DNA of 64,000 nt from positions 62,001 through 126,000 of the forward strand of contig JAYJMM010000036.1 of NCBI GenBank assembly GCA_037349105.1, read 5' to 3'. The notes below the pieces were generated by a model. The model saw nothing but the letters and a program-made list of their open reading frames with translations. It was not told where the DNA came from and ran no database searches. Every line of letters starts with the position of its first letter. The stretch's first letter is position 1. The position numbers and the translations under genes are program-made. Positions 36,401-47,021 of this stretch are shown piece by piece. The stretch comes from Limnomonas spitsbergensis (Eukaryota; Chlorophyta; Chlorophyceae; Chlamydomonadales).

Positions 36401-37186
36401 GAGGACGAGGGAGCAGGTGGAGTGCTTTGGCTGTTGAGAAGCAGGATGAGAGGACGAGGGAGCAGGTGGAGTGCTTTGGCTGTTGAGAAGCAGGATGGGA
36501 GGACGAGGGAGCAGGTGGAGTGCTTTGGCTGTTGAGAAGCAGGATGGGAGGACAGGGGAGCATGTGTAGTCATTTGGCTGTTGAGAAGCAGGATGGGAAG
36601 ACGGTAGAGCATGTGTAGTCATTTGGCTGTTGAGAAGCAGGATGGGAGGACAGGGGAGCAGGTGGAGTGATTTGGCTGTTGAGAAGCAGGATGGGAGGAC
36701 GGGTGAGCAGATGGAGTGCTTTAGATGTTGAGAAGCAGGATGGGAGGACGAGGGAGCAGGTGGAGTGATTTGGCTGTTGAGAAGCAGGATGGGAGGACGG
36801 GGGAGCAGATGGAGTGCTTTGGATGTTGAGCAAGAGGATGGGAGGACAGGGGAGCAGGTGGAGTGATTTGGCTGTTGAGAAGCAGGATGGGAGGACGAGG
36901 GAGCAGGAGGAGTGCTTTGGCTGTTGAGAAGCAGGATGGGAGGACAGGGGAGCAGGTGGAGTGCTTTGGCTGTTGAGAAGCAGGATGGGAGGACGGGGGA
37001 GCAGGTGGAGTGATTTGGCTGTTGAGAAGCCGGATGGGAGGACGGGGGAGCAGGTGTAGTGCTTTGGCTGTTGACAAGCAAGATGGGAGGACGAGGGAGC
37101 AGGTGGAGTGATTTGGCTGTTGAGAAGCAGGATGGGAGGACGAGGGAGCAGGTGGAGTGCTTTAGATGTTGAGAAGCAGGATGGGA
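33481..37186 (+). repeat. Array B super-repeat, offset 4260 bp, copy 2
   Basis: Second copy of 29221-32926. The match ends at about 37187, where GATGGGAGGACGGGGG here replaces GATGGGAAGACGGTAG at 32927. The segment 32927-33480 between the copies is built from similar monomers in another order. Confidence 0.9.
36554..36625 (+). repeat. Representative higher-order marker doublet of array B (TAGTCATTT type)
   Basis: Two consecutive monomers in which the usual GTGGAGTGCTTTGG is replaced by TGTAGTCATTTGG. The first usually follows GACAGGGGAGCA, the second GACGGTAGAGCA. The second member recurs with its CAT ending at 25105, 26525, 27504, 29218, 30638, 32352, 33429, 34898, 36612, 37494, 38277, 38767, 39649, 41068, 41851, 42733, 44593, 45475, 46893, 47285, 49145, 51249, 52131, 53159, 53942, 55655, 56537, 57955, 58837, 59669, 61087, 62263 and 63681. 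These doublets mark higher-order block borders and carry most of the rare minus-strand TGA stops. Confidence 0.9.
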
Positions 37187-40100
37187 GGACGGGGGAGCAG
37201 GTGGAGTGCTTTGGCTGTTGAGAAGCAGGATGGGAGGACGAGGGAGCAGGTGAAGTGCTTTGGCTGTTGAGAAGCAAGATGGGAGGACGAGGGAGCAGGT
37301 GGAGTGCTTTGGCTGTTGAGAAGCAGGACGAGAGGACGAGGGAGCAGGTGGAGTGCTTTGGTTGTTGAGAAGCAGGATGGGAGGACGAGGGAGCAGGTGG
37401 AGTGCTTTGGCTGTTGAGAAGCATGATGGGAGGACAGGGGACCATGTGTAGTCATTTGGCTGTTGAGAAGCAGGATGGGAAGACGGTAGAGCATGTGTAG
37501 TCATTTGGCTGTTGAGAAGCAGGATGGGAGGACAGGGGAGCAGGTGGAGTGCTTTGGCTGTTGAGAAGCAGGATGGGAAGACGGGGAGCATGTGGAGTGC
37601 TTTGGCTGTTGAGAAGCAGGATGGGAGGACGAGGGAGCAGTAGGAGTGCTTTGGCTGTTGAGAAGCAGGATGGGAGGACGAGGGAACAGGTGGAGTGCTT
37701 TGGCTGTTGAGAAGCAGGATGGGAGGATAGGGGAGCAGGTGGAGTGATTTGGCTGTTGAGAAGCAGGATGGGATGACGAGGGAGCAGTAGGAGTGCTTTG
37801 GCTGTTGAGAAGCAGGATGGGAGGACAGGGGAGCAGGTGGAATGCTTTGGCTGTTGAGAAGCAGGATGGGAGGACGGGGGAGCAGGTGTAGTGCATTGGC
37901 TGTTGAGAAGCAGGACGAGAGGACGGGGGAGCAGGTGTAGTGCTTTGGCTGTTGACAAGCAAGATGGGAGGACGGGGGAGCAGGTGGAGTGCTTTGGCTG
38001 TTGAGAAGCAGGATGGGAGGACGAGGGAGCAGGTGAAGTGCTTTGGCTGTTGAGAAGCAAGATGGGAGGACGAGGGAGCAGGTGGAGTGCTTTGGCTGCT
38101 GAGAAGCAGGACGAGAGGACGAGGGAGCAGGTGGAGTGCTTTGGCTGTTGAGAAGCAGGATGGGAGGACGAGGGAGCAGGTGGAGTGCTTTGGCTGTTGA
38201 GAAGCAGGATGGGAGGACAGGGGAGCATGTGTAGTCATTTGGCTGTTGAGAAGCAGGATGGGAAGACGGTAGAGCATGTGTAGTCATTTGGCTGTTGAGA
38301 AGCAGGATGGGAGGACAGGGGAGCAGGTGGAGTGATTTGGCTGTTGAGAAGCAGGATGGGAGGACGGGTGAGCAGATGGAGTGCTTTAGATGTTCAGAAG
38401 CAGGATGGGAGGACGAGGGAGCAGGTGGAGTGATTTGGCTGTTGAGAAGCAAGATGGGAGGACGAGGGAACAGGTGGAGTGCTTTGGCTGTTGAGAAGCA
38501 TGATGGGAGGACAGGGGAGCAGGTGGAGTGCTTTGGCTGTTGAGAAGCATGACGGGAGGACGGGGGAGCAGGTGGAGTGCTTTGGCTGTTGAGAAGCAGG
38601 ATGAGAGGACGAGGGAGCAGGTGGAGTGCTTTGGCTGTTGAGAAGCAGGATGGGAGGACGAGGGAGCAGGTGGAGTGCTTTGGCTGTTGAGAAGCAGGAT
38701 GGGAGGACAGGGGAGCATGTGTAGTCATTTGGCTGTTGAGAAGCAGGATGGGAAGACGGTAGAGCATGTGTAGTCACTTGGCTGTTGAGAAGCAGGATGG
38801 GAGGACAGGGGAGCAGGTGGAGTGATTTGGCTGTTGAGAAGCAGGATGGGAGGACGGGTGAGCAGATGGAGTGCTTTAGATGTTGAGAAGCAGGATGGGA
38901 GGACGAGGGAGCAGGTGGAGTGATTTGGCTGTTGAGAAGCAGGATGGGAGGACGGGGGAGCAGATGGAGTGCTTTGGATGTTGAGCAACAGGATGGGAGG
39001 ACAGGGGAGCAGGTGGAATGCTTTGGCTGTTGAGAAGCAGGATGGGAGGACGAGGGAGCAGTAGGAGTGCTTTGGCTGTTGAGAAGCAGGATGGGAGGAC
39101 AGGGGAGCAGGTGGAGTGCTTTGGCTGTTGAGAAGCAGGATGGGAGGACGGGGGAGCAGGTGGAGTGATTTGGCTGTTGAGAAGCAGGATGGGAGGACGG
39201 GGGAGCAGGTGTAGTGCTTTGGCTGTTGACAAGCAAGATGGGAGGACGAGGGAGCAGGTGGAGTGATTTGGCTGTTGAGAAGCAGGATGGGAGGACGAGG
39301 GAGCAGGTGGAGTGCTTTAGATGTTGAGAAGCAGGATGGGAGGACGGGGGAGCAGGTGGAGTGCTTTGGCTGTTGAGAAGCAGGATGGGAGGACGAGGGA
39401 GCAGGTGAAGTGCTTTGGCTGTTGAGAAGCAAGATGGGAGGACGAGGGAGCAGGTGGAGTGCTTTGGCTGTTGAGAAGCAGGACGAGAGGACGAGGGAGC
39501 AGGTGGAGTGCTTTGGTTGTTGAGAAGCAGGATGGGAGGACGAGGGAGCAGGTGGAGTGCTTTGGCTGTTGAGAAGCAGGATGGGAGGACAGGGGAGCAT
39601 GTGTAGTCATTTGGCTGTTGAGAAGCAGGATGGGAAGACGGTAGAGCATGTGTAGTCATTTGGCTGTTGAGAAGCAGGATGGGAGGACAGGGGAGCAGGT
39701 GGAGTGCTTTGGCTGTTGAGAAGCAGGATGGGAAGACGGGGAGCATGTGGAGTGCTTTGGCTGTTGAGAAGCAGGATGGGAGGACGAGGGAGCAGTAGGA
39801 GTGCTTTGGCTGTTGAGAAGCAGGATGGGAGGACGAGGGAACAGGTGGAGTGCTTTGGCTGTTGAGAAGCAGGATGGGAGGATAGGGGAGCAGGTGGAGT
39901 GATTTGGCTGTTGAGAAGCAGGATGGGATGACGAGGGAGCAGTAGGAGTGCTTTGGCTGTTGAGAAGCAGGATGGGAGGACAGGGGAGCAGGTGGAATGC
40001 TTTGGCTGTTGAGAAGCAGGATGGGAGGACGGGGGAGCAGGTGTAGTGCATTGGCTGTTGAGAAGCAGGACGAGAGGACGGGGGAGCAGGTGTAGTGCTT

Positions 40101-42469
40101 TGGCTGTTGACAAGCAAGATGGGAGGATGGGGGAGCAGGTGGAGTGCTTTGGCTGTTGAGAAGCAGGATGGGAGGACGAGGGAGCAGGTGAAGTGCTTTG
40201 GCTGTTGAGAAGCAAGATGGGAGGACGAGGGAGCAGGTGGAGTGCTTTGGCTGTTGAGAAGCAGGACGAGAGGACGAGGGAGCAGGTGGAGTGCTTTGGC
40301 TGTTGAGAAGCAGGATGGGAGGACGAGGGAGCAGGTGGAGTGATTTGGCTGTTGAGAAGCAGGATGGGAGGACGAGGGAGCAGTAGGAGTGCTTTGGCTG
40401 TTGAGAAGCAGGATGGGAGGACAGGGGAGCAGGTGGAGTGCTTTGGCTGTTGAGAAGCAGGATGGGAGGACGGGGGAGCAGGTGTAGTGCATTGGCTGTT
40501 GAGAAGCAGGACGAGAGGACGGGGGAGCAGGTGTAGTGCTTTGGCTGTTGACAAGCAAGATGGGAGGACGGGGGAGCAGGTGTAGTGCTTTGGCTGTTGA
40601 GAAGCAGGATGGGAGGACGAGGGAGCAGGTGAAGTGCTTTGGCTGTTGAGAAGCAGGATGGGAGGACGAGGGAGCATGTGGAGTGCTTTGGCTGTTGAGA
40701 AGCAGGACGAGAGGACGAGGGAGCAGGTGGAGTGCTTTGGCTGTTGAGAAGCAGGATGGGAGGACGAGGGAGCAGGTGGAGTGCTTTGGCTGTTGAGAAG
40801 CAGGATGGGAAGACGGGGAGCATGTGGAGTGCTTTGGCTGTTGAGAAGCAGGATGGGAGGACGAGGGAGCAGTAGGAGTGCTTTGGCTGTTGAGAAGCAG
40901 GATGGGAGGACGAGGGAACAGGTGGAGTGCTTTGGCTGTTGAGAAGCAGGATGGGAGGATAGGGGAGCAGGTGGAGTGCTTTGGCTGTTGAGAAGCAGGA
41001 TGGGAGGACAGGGGAGCATGTGTAGTCATTTGGCTGTTGAGAAGCAGGATGGGAAGACGGTAGAGCATGTGTAGTCATTTGGCTGTTGAGAAGCAGGATG
41101 GGAGGACAGGGGAGCAGGTGGAGTGCTTTGGCTGTTGAGAAGCAGGATGGGAAGACGGGGAGCATGTGGAGTGCTTTGGCTGTTGAGAAGCAGGATGGGA
41201 GGACGAGGGAGCAGTAGGAGTGCTTTGGCTGTTGAGAAGCAGGATGGGAGGACGAGGGAACAGGTGGAGTGCTTTGGCTGTTGAGAAGCAGGATGGGAGG
41301 ATAGGGGAGCAGGTGGAGTGCTTTGGCTGTTGAGAAGCAGGATGGGATGACGAGGGAGCAGTAGGAGTGCTTTGGCTGTTGAGAAGCAGGATGGGAGGAC
41401 AGGGGAGCAGGTGGAATGCTTTGGCTGTTGAGAAGCAGGATGGGAGGACGGGGGAGCAGGTGTAGTGCATTGGCTGTTGAGAAGCAGGACGAGAGGACGG
41501 GGGAGCAGGTGTAGTGCTTTGGCTGTTGACAAGCAAGATGGGAGGATGGGGGAGCAGGTGGAGTGCTTTGGCTGTTGAGAAGCAGGATGGGAGGACGAGG
41601 GAGCAGGTGAAGTGCTTTGGCTGTTGAGAAGCAAGATGGGAGGACGAGGGAGCAGGTGGAGTGCTTTGGCTGTTGAGAAGCAGGACGAGAGGACGAGGGA
41701 GCAGGTGGAGTGCTTTGGCTGTTGAGAAGCAGGATGGGAGGACGAGGGAGCAGGTGGAGTGCTTTGGCTGTTGAGAAGCAGGATGGGAGGACAGGGGAGC
41801 ATGTGTAGTCATTTGGCTGTTGAGAAGCAGGATGGGAAGACGGTAGAGCATGTGTAGTCATTTGGCTGTTGAGAAGCAGGATGGGAGGACAGGGGAGCAG
41901 GTGGAGTGATTTGGCTGTTGAGAAGCAGGATGGGAGGACGGGTGAGCAGATGGAGTGCTTTAGATGTTGAGAAGCAGGAGGGGAGGACGAGGGAGCAGGT
42001 GGAGTGATTTGGCTGTTGAGAAGCAAGATGGGAGGACGAGGGAACAGGTGGAGTGCTTTGGCTGTTGAGAAGCATGATGGGAGGACAGGGGAGCAGGTGG
42101 AGTGCTTTGGCTGTTGAGAAGCAGGATAGGAGGACGGGGGAACAGGTGTAGTGCATTGGCTGTTGAGAAGCAGGCCGAGAGGACGAGGGAGCAGGTGGAG
42201 TGCTTTGGCTGTTGAGAAGCAAGATGGGAGGACGAGGGAGCAGTAGGAGTGCTTTGGCTGTTGAGAAGCAGGATGGGAGGACAGGGGAGCAGGTGGAGTG
42301 CTTTGGCTGTTGAGAAGCATGACGGGAGGACGGGGGAGCAGGTGTAGTGCATTGGCTGTTGAGAAGCAAGACAAGAGGACGGGGGAGCAGGTGTAGTGCT
42401 TTGGCTGTTGACAAGCAAGATGGGAGGACGAGGGAGCAGGTGGAGTGCTTTGGCTGTTGAGAAGCAGGA

Positions 42470-45360
42470 TAGGAGGACGAGGGAGCATGTGGTGTGCTTT
42501 GGCTGTTGAGAAGCAAGATGGGAGGACGAGGGAGCAGGTGGAGTGCTTTGGCTGTTGAGAAGCAGGACGAGAGGACGAGGGAGCAGGTGGAGTGCTTTGG
42601 CTGTTGAGAAGCAGGATGGGAGGACGAGGGAGCAGGTGGAGTGCTTTGGCTGTTGAGAAGCAGGATGGGAAGACGGTAGAGCATGTGTAGTCATTTGGCT
42701 GTTGAGAAGCAGGATGGGAAGACGGTAGAGCATGTGTAGTCATTTGGCTGTTGAGAAGCAGGATGGGAGGACAGGGGAGCAGGTGGAGTGATTTGGCTGT
42801 TGAGAAGCAGGATGGGAGGACGGGTGAGCAGATGGAGTGCTTTGGATGTTGAGAAGCAGGATGGGAGGACGAGGGAGCAGGTGGAGTGATTTGGCTGTTG
42901 AGAAGCAGGATGGGAGGACGGGGGAGCAGATGGAGTGCTTTGGATGTTGAGCAACAGGATGGGAGGACAGGGGAGCAGGTGGAGTGATTTGGCTGTTGAG
43001 AAGCAGGATGGGAGGACGAGGGAGCAGTAGGAGTGCTTTGGCTGTTGAGAAGCAGGATGGGAGGACAGGGGAGCAGGTGGAGTGCTTTGGCTGTTGAGAA
43101 GCAGGATGGGAGGATGGGGGAGCAGATGGAGTGCTTTGGATGTTGAGAAGCAGGATGGGAGGACGAGGGAGCAGTAGGAGTGCTTTGGCTGTTGAGAAGC
43201 AGGATGGGAGGACGAGGGAACAGGTGGAGTGCTTTGGCTGTTGAGAAGCAGGATGGGAGGATAGGGGAGCATGTGGAGTGATTTGGCTGTTGAGAAGCAG
43301 GATGGGAGGACGAGGGAGCAGTAGGAGTGCTTTGGCTGTTGAGAAGCAGGATGGGAGGACAGGGGAGCAGGTGGAATGCTTTGGCTGTTGAGAAGCAGGA
43401 TGGGAGGACGGGGGAGCAGGTGGAGTGCATTGGATGTTGAGAAGCAGGACGAGAGGACGGGGGAGCAGGTGTAGTGCTTTGGCTGTTGACAAGCAAGATG
43501 GGAGGACGGGGGAGCAGGTGTAGTGCTTTGGCTGTTGAGAAGCAGGATGGGAGGACGAGGGAGCAGGTGAAGTGCTTTGGCTGTTGAGAAGCAGGATGGG
43601 AGGACGAGGGAGCATGTGGAGTGCTTTGGCTGTTGAGAAGCAGGACGAGAGGACGAGGGAGCAGGTGGAGTGCTTTGGCTGTTGAGAAGCAGGATGGGAG
43701 GACGAGGGAGCAGGTGGAGTGCTTTGGCTGTTGAGAAGCAGGATGGGAAGACGGGGAGCATGTGGAGTGCTTTGGCTGTTGAGAAGCAGGATGGGAGGAC
43801 GAGGGAGCAGGAGGAGTGCTTTGGCTGTTGAGAAGCAGGATGGGAGGACGAGGGAACAGGTGGAGTGCTTTGGCTGTTGAGAAGCAGGATGGGAGGATAG
43901 GGGAGCAGGTGGAGTGATTTGGCTGTTGAGAAGCAGGATGGGAGGACAGGGGAGCAGGTAGATGCTTTGGCTGTTGAGAAGCAGGATGGGAGGACGGGGG
44001 AGCAGGTGTAGTGCATTGGCCGTTGAGAAGTAGGACGAGAGGACGGGGGAGCAGGTGTAGTGCTTTGGCTGTTGACAAGCAAGATGGGAGGACGAGGGAG
44101 CAGGTGGAGTGCTTTGGCTGTTGAGAAGCAGGATGGGAGGACGAGGGAGCAGGTGAAGTGCTTTGGCTGTTGAGAAGCAAGATGGGAGGACGAGGGAGCA
44201 GGTGGAGTGCTTTGGCTGTTGAGAAGCAGGATGGGAGGACGAGGGAGCAGGTGAAGTGCTTTGGCTGTTGAGAAGCAAGATGGGAGGACGAGGGAGCAGG
44301 TGGAGTGCTTTGGCTGTTGAGAAGCAGGATGGGAGGACGAGGGAGCAGGTGAAGTGCTTTGGCTGTTGAGAAGCAAGATGGGAGGACGAGGGAGCAGGTG
44401 GAGTGCTTTGGCTGTTGAGAAGCAGGACGAGAGGACGAGGGAGCAGGTGGAGTGCTTTGGCTGTTGAGAAGCAGGATGGGAGGACGAGGGAGCAGGTGGA
44501 GTGCTTTGGCTGTTGAGAAGCAGGATGGGAGGACAGGGGAGCATGTGTAGTCATTTGGCTGTTGAGAAGCAGGATGGGAAGACGGTAGAGCATGTGTAGT
44601 CATTTGGCTGTTGAGAAGCAGGATGGGAGGACAGGGGAGCAGGTGGAGTGATTTGGCTGTTGAGAAGCAGGATGGGAGGACGGGTGAGCAGATGGAGTGC
44701 TTTAGATGTTGAGAAGCAGGATGGGAGGACGAGGGAGCAGGTGGAGTGATTTGGCTGTTGAGAAGCAGGATGGGAGGACGGGGGAGCAGATGGAGTGCTT
44801 TGGATGTTGAGCAACAGGATGGGAGGACAGGGGAGCAGGTGTAGTGCATTGGCTGTTGAGAAGCAGGATGGGAGGACGAGGGAGCAGTAGGAGTGCTTTG
44901 GCTGTTGAGAAGCAGGATGGGAGGACAGGGGAGCAGGTGGAGTGCTTTGGCTGTTGAGAAGCAGGATGGGAGGACGGGGGAGCAGGTGGAGTGATTTGGC
45001 TGTTGAGAAGCAGGATGGGAGGACGGGGGAGCAGGTGTAGTGCTTTGGCTGTTGACAAGCAAGATGGGAGGACGAGGGAGCAGGTGGAGTGATTTGGCTG
45101 TTGAGAAGCAGGATGGGAGGACGGGGGAGCAGGTGGAGTGCTTTAGATGTTGAGAAGCATGATGGGAGGACGGGGGAGCAGGTGGAGTGCTTTGGCTGTT
45201 GAGAAGCAGGATGGGAGGACGAGGGAGCAGGTGAAGTGCTTTGGCTGTTGAGAAGCAAGATGGGAGGACGAGGGAGCAGGTGGAGTGCTTTGGCTGTTGA
45301 TAAGCAGGACGAGAGGACGAGGGAGCAGGTGGAGTGCTTTGGCTGTTGAGAAGCAGGATG
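42470..45360 (+). repeat. Array B super-repeat, offset 4552 bp, copy 1
   Basis: About 2.9 kb near-identical to 47022-49912. Both begin at a rare GATAGGAGGACGAGGGAGC monomer, and both include the GCATGTGGTGTGC variant and the run of three GTGAAGTGC/GCAAGATGGG monomer pairs near 44150-44390 (48702-48942 in the partner). A difference near 43420 (GGTGGAGTGCATT against GGTGTAGTGCATT) shows that the copies have begun to diverge. Confidence 0.85.
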
Positions 45361-47021
45361 AGAGGACGAGGGAGCAGGTGGAGTGCTTTGGCTGTTGAGA
45401 AGCAGGATGGGAGGACAGGGGAGCATGTGTAGTCATTTGGCTGTTGAGAAGCAGGATGGGAAGACGGTAGAGCATGTGTAGTCATTTGGCTGTTGAGAAG
45501 CAGGATGGGAGGACAGGGGAGCAGGTGGAGTGCTTTGGCTGTTGAGAAGCAGGATGGGAAGACGGGGAGCATGTGGAGTGCTTTGGCTGTTGAGAAGCAG
45601 GATGGGAGGACGAGGGAGCAGTAGGAGTGCTTTGGCTGTTGAGAAGCAGGATGGGAGGACGAGGGAACAGGTGGAGTGCTTTGGCTGTTGAGAAGCAGGA
45701 TGGGAGGATAGGGGAGCAGGTGGAGTGATTTGGCTGTTGAGAAGCAGGATGGGAGGACGAGGGAGCAGTAGGAGTGCTTTGGCTGTTGAGAAGCAGGATG
45801 GGAGGACAGGGGAGCAGGTGGAGTGCTTTGGCTGTTGAGAAGCAGGATGGGAGGACGGGGGAGCAGGTGTAGTGCATTGGCTGTTGAGAAGCAGGACGAG
45901 AGGACGGGGGAGCAGGTGTAGTGCTTTGGCTGTTGACAAGCAAGATGGGAGGACGGGGGAGCAGGTGTAGTGCTTTGGCTGTTGAGAAGCAGGATGGGAG
46001 GACGAGGGAGCAGGTGAAGTGCTTTGGCTGTTGAGAAGCAGGATGGGAGGACGAGGGAGCATGTGGAGTGCTTTGGCTGTTGAGAAGCAGGACGAGAGGA
46101 CGAGGGAGCAGGTGGAGTGCTTTGGCTGTTGAGAAGCAGGATGGGAGGACGAGGGAGCAGGTGGAGTGCTTTGGCTGTTGAGAAGCAGGATGGGAAGACG
46201 GGGAGCAAGTGGAGTGCTTTGGCTGTTGAGAAGCAGGATGGGAGGACGAGGGAGCAGTAGGAGTGCTTTGGCTGTTGAGAAGCAGGATGGGAGGACGAGG
46301 GAACAGGTGGAGTGCTTTGGCTGTTGAGAAGCAGGATGGGAGGATAGGGGAGCAGGTGGAGTGATTTGGCTATTGAGAAGCAGGATGGGAGGACGAGGGA
46401 GCAGTAGGAGTGCTTTGGCTGTTGAGAAGCAGGATGGGAGGACAGGGGAGCAGGTAGATGCTTTGGCTGTTGAGAAGCAGGATGGGAGGACGGGGGAGCA
46501 GGTGTAGTGCATTGGCCGTTGAGAAGTAGGACGAGAGGACGGGGGAGGAGGTGTAGTGCTTTGGCTGTTGACAAGCAAGATGGGAGGACGGGGGAGCAGG
46601 TGGAGTGCTTTGGCTGTTGAGAAGCAGGATGGGAGGACGAGGGAGCAGGTGAAGTGCTTTGGCTGTTGAGAAGCAAGATGGGAGGACGAGGGAGCAGGTG
46701 GAGTGCTTTGGCTGTTGAGAAGCAGGACGAGAGGACGAGGGAGCAGGTGGAGTGCTTTGGCTGTTGAGAAGCAGGATGGGAGGACGAGGGAGCAGGTGGA
46801 GTGCTTTGGCTGTTGAGAAGCAGGATGGGAGGACAGGGGAGCATGTGTAGTCATTTGGCTGTTGAGAAGCAGGATGGGAAGACGGTAGAGCATGTGTAGT
46901 CATTTGGCTGTTGAGAAGCAGGATGGGAGGACAGGGGAGCAGGTGGAGTGATTTGGCTGTTGAGAAGCAGGATGAGAGGACGGGTGAGCAGATGGAGTGC
47001 TTTAGATGTTGAGAAGCAGGA

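Noticed and set aside
38394..46844. A 2816-codon minus-strand open frame, with many others of 500-1900 codons in array B, as a giant repeat protein gene (mucin-like)
   Set aside because: All three minus frames are open because the monomer lacks stops. Units of 48 bp show that frame is not preserved. There is no signal peptide, non-repetitive terminal domain, promoter or exon structure. ATGs arise only from GCATG variants.
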